DNA from: Candidatus Bipolaricaulis anaerobius
Lineage (GTDB): Bacteria > Bipolaricaulota > Bipolaricaulia > Bipolaricaulales > Bipolaricaulaceae
Direction: 5' to 3'
NCBI RefSeq assembly: GCF_900465355.1
Contig: NZ_LS483254.1
Location: forward strand, 806,001-870,000
DNA length: 64,000 bases
The stretch's first letter is position 1; each line of letters starts with the position of its first letter. The translations under genes and the position numbers were made by a program. This document shows, one piece after another, positions 61,982 through 64,000 of this stretch. Below the pieces are notes generated by a model. The model did no database searches. It was given only the letters and a program-made list of their open reading frames with translations, and was not told the DNA's origin.

Positions 61982-63168
61982 TGGCGTTCGTCGTGGTGGG
62001 TGGGGGGGTGGCCGGGTTCACCGCGGCCCGCACGGTGCGGTCCCTCGAGCCGGGGGCGGAGATCACGGTCGTCGAGGCCGAACCGGCCCCGTACTACCTG
62101 CGCCCTGGGTTGATCGAGGTCCTCGCCGGGCGGAAGACCCTTGCGGAGATCACCCCGTTCCCGCGGGCGTGGTTCGAGCACCGACGGATCGCCTTCCGGT
62201 CGGGGGTTGCCGCGGTCCGCCTCGACCCGAGGCCGCACCGGCTGCGCCTCTCCTCGGGCGAAGAGCTCGCCTACGATCGGCTCCTCCTCGCCTGTGGGGC
62301 GGAGGCGGTTCAGCCGGAGGTGCCGGGCGTGCACCTTGCGGGCGTGTTCACCCTCCGCTCGGCAGCGGACGCGGAGCGGATCCGGACGAGGGCCGAGGCG
62401 GTCGCGGCCGCAGCCGTCATCGGGGGCGGGTGGCTGGGGATCGAAGTCGCCCGCGCCCTGCACGACCTCGGCCTCGCGGTGACGCTCCTCGAGCGAGGGG
62501 CGTGGCTCCTCAACCGGCAGCTCGACGAGGGCGCGGCTCGTATCCTGACGGGGATCCTCGCCGACCAGGGGATTGAGGTCCGCGTCCGGGCGGCGTGCGC
62601 AGCGGTGCTGGGGACGACGGAGGTGACCGGGGTTCTCCTCGCGGACGGGAGTGAGATCCGTGCCGGGCTCGTGGTCGCCGCGGCCGGGGTTCGACCTCGG
62701 ATCGCGCTCGCGGCCGAAGCGGGGCTGGCCACCGGCCGGGGGGTGATCGTGGACGATCACCTCTCTACGTCGGACCCCGACGTTTTCGCCGCGGGCGATG
62801 TCGCGGAATGGCGAGGCCACGTATACGGGATCGTCCCTGCCGCGCGGGACCAGGGCGAGGTCGCGGCGCGGAACATGGTCCAGCCGCGCTCGGTTCAGTA
62901 CCCGGGAACCCCCCCCTCGAACAAGCTCAAGGTGGCCGGGGTGGACCTCCTCTGCCTGGGCAATACCCAGCCCCAGGGCGGGGCGCTCCGCGAGATGCGT
63001 CACGCCGATCCGGTGGCCGGGCGGTACGTGAAGTTCGTCCTCGGTGAGGATGGGGAGCTCGTCGGCGCGATCCTCCTCGGCGCCGCTGACCTCGCGAGGC
63101 CGGTGGAGGAACTCGCCCAGGCCGGGGTCCCCGCCGAGGACGATCTGAAGCTCCTCCTCGCGTCCTAG
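61981..63168 (+). CDS. NAD(P)H:rubredoxin oxidoreductase-like flavoprotein
   Basis: A 395-residue pyridine-nucleotide-disulfide-oxidoreductase fold protein without the redox disulfide. The FAD motif VVGGGVAGFTAA is at the N-terminus, the NAD motif VIGGGWLGIEVA is near 160, and the second FAD motif is VFAAGDVAEW. With rubredoxin immediately upstream, the role is very likely NAD(P)H:rubredoxin reductase. It begins at the base after the rubredoxin stop's first two bases. Confidence 0.9.
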   Translation: MAFVVVGGGVAGFTAARTVRSLEPGAEITVVEAEPAPYYLRPGLIEVLAGRKTLAEITPFPRAWFEHRRIAFRSGVAAVRLDPRPHRLRLSSGEELAYDRLLLACGAEAVQPEVPGVHLAGVFTLRSAADAERIRTRAEAVAAAAVIGGGWLGIEVARALHDLGLAVTLLERGAWLLNRQLDEGAARILTGILADQGIEVRVRAACAAVLGTTEVTGVLLADGSEIRAGLVVAAAGVRPRIALAAEAGLATGRGVIVDDHLSTSDPDVFAAGDVAEWRGHVYGIVPAARDQGEVAARNMVQPRSVQYPGTPPSNKLKVAGVDLLCLGNTQPQGGALREMRHADPVAGRYVKFVLGEDGELVGAILLGAADLARPVEELAQAGVPAEDDLKLLLAS

Positions 63169-63295
63169 CGCGGACCGACGGCCCGGCCCATCGGGGGGAC
63201 GCCCACCCGCGGCCTCCATGGATTCACCACAACCGTGAACGGAGCGCTCCACACGGGCCGGGCAACCTCGTACCCTGACCAAGGAAGGAGGCACG

Positions 63296-63709
63296 ATGAG
63301 GAAACAGACGAAGAGGGCAGCGGTGGGCCTGGTGGCCCTGGTAGCGGTAGCGATGGTGACGTTCGCGGTCTTCGCCCAGACCGATTCCGGAACCGCAGTC
63401 TCCGAGTCGAAGGGGTTGCTCGCGAGGGTGGCAGCGAACCTGGGGGTGAGCGTGGACGAGCTCGTGGCGGCGTTCACGACCACCCGCCTGGAGATGATTG
63501 ACGAGGCGCTGGCCGCCGGGGAGATCACCGCGGAGCAGGCCCAGGCGATGAAGGAGCGGATCGAGGCCCGTCAGGCGCTGCGCGACGTGCTCGCCGCGGC
63601 GATCGAGGACGGGACAATCACCCGCGATCAGCTGGCCCTCCTCCGCGGGCAGCCGGACCGGGGGCCCTGGAAGATGAGGGACCGGCGGATGGATCGGGAC
63701 TGCCGGTAG
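63296..63709 (+). CDS. Small secreted protein (DUF2680-like)
   Basis: A 137-residue protein with a signal peptide (basic start, AAVGLVALVAVAMVTFAVFAQ). The mature part is helical: LLARVAANLGVSVDELVAAF, then EALAAGEITAEQAQAMKERI and a basic tail. The paired LGVSxDELxxA and GxITxEQAxxMKxRI helices match the DUF2680 pattern. ATG 63296 follows AAGGAGG. The function is unknown. Confidence 0.75.
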   Translation: MRKQTKRAAVGLVALVAVAMVTFAVFAQTDSGTAVSESKGLLARVAANLGVSVDELVAAFTTTRLEMIDEALAAGEITAEQAQAMKERIEARQALRDVLAAAIEDGTITRDQLALLRGQPDRGPWKMRDRRMDRDCR

Positions 63710-63732
63710 CGGAGGCGCGGGGACAGGGCCGA

Positions 63733-64000
63733 TCAGCCCCCCTGGTTGAGCGCGGCGCGGTAGAGCTCGCAGTACTCCCGCACCATCCGCCGCGTGGAGA
63801 AGCGAGGGGCGATGGTCCTGATCGCTTCCTTCATCACCCGCACGAACCGATGAGGGATCTCGTCGGGGCCACGGTCGTAGTAGAGCGGGACCACCTCCCG
63901 CTCCAGTAGCTGGTACAGGGCGTCGGCATCGGCGGCGGTGCGGTCGCCGGGGATTCCGTCCCCTCCGAACGCCCACCCGTTCGTCCCGGTGTACCCCTCG
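63733..64000 (-). CDS. Alpha-glucan (glycogen) phosphorylase, C-terminal end
   Basis: The 3' end of a gene reading in from the right edge. The visible 88 residues include GTNGWAFGGDG, then LYQLLEREVVPLYYDRGPDE and TIAPRFSTRRMVREYCELY, the C-terminal signature of the compact GT35 alpha-glucan phosphorylases. It releases glucose-1-phosphate from glycogen, complementing the glycogen synthase at 37.4-38.9 kb. The PLP-binding Lys lies outside the window. Confidence 0.9.
   Translation of the reverse strand, partial: EGYTGTNGWAFGGDGIPGDRTAADADALYQLLEREVVPLYYDRGPDEIPHRFVRVMKEAIRTIAPRFSTRRMVREYCELYRAALNQGG

Overview
This is a G+C-rich, gene-dense bacterial chromosome segment with short intergenic gaps, many 1-4 nt ATGA/GTGA-type start/stop overlaps and frequent GTG/TTG starts. 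The gene content suggests an anaerobic bacterium, possibly thermophilic: rubredoxin with its reductase, ferredoxin-domain MinD ATPases with NifX-like proteins, an M42 peptidase and a citrate lyase module. A deep-branching lineage such as Bipolaricaulota (Acetothermia/OP1) would fit. That placement is a guess from gene content and needs a marker tree (RecA, UvrB, SerS and GlgA are all here).

Layout. 1-3.5 kb: a leftward cluster of NifX-like proteins, Gly/Met-rich small proteins and two ferredoxin-containing MinD ATPases, resembling orange-protein loci, opposed by a DUF134 regulator and a membrane thioredoxin. 3.6-8.3 kb: uvrB, a decayed radical-SAM gene, two small conserved proteins and an M42 aminopeptidase. 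8.4-12.2 kb: a sugar ABC importer without its own ATPase, plus a HAD phosphatase. 12.7-16.5 kb: a 1278-residue secreted protein made largely of strict Ala-X dipeptide repeats, with Ig-like C-terminal domains. 16.6-23 kb: ispD, a lipoprotein, prmC, a degenerate ftsE with ftsX, and a MacB/LolD-type transporter. 23-31 kb: a flippase-like membrane protein, cinA-C, yebC, tilS, a site-2 protease, ispF, recX and recA, the last with a palindromic operator inside its promoter.

31-37.4 kb: an acyl-CoA synthetase and a complete Liv-type ABC importer split over two convergent operons. 37.4-42 kb: glycogen synthase, a NosD-like beta-helix exoprotein and serS. 42-49.6 kb: a metallo-hydrolase, a class III aminotransferase, a short dcw remnant (rsmH-ftsL-ftsI), a second metallo-hydrolase, a stomatin and tpiA. 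49.7-52.9 kb: a small mobile island with an IS256-family element, an IS630 fragment, an Mrr-type restriction protein and an internally deleted, inverted copy of the IS256 element. 52.9-61.6 kb: a leftward operon encoding citrate lyase (with fused CitD-CitE), an HD protein, a two-subunit aconitase-type hydratase, an isocitrate-type dehydrogenase, an MmgE/PrpD protein and NagA. 61.8-64 kb: rubredoxin and its reductase, a small secreted protein and the 3' end of a glucan phosphorylase.

Together the genes link sugar import, glycogen storage and breakdown, citrate/2-oxoglutarate interconversion and low-potential electron transfer with housekeeping DNA repair and cell division. No tRNA, rRNA or CRISPR array was recognised.
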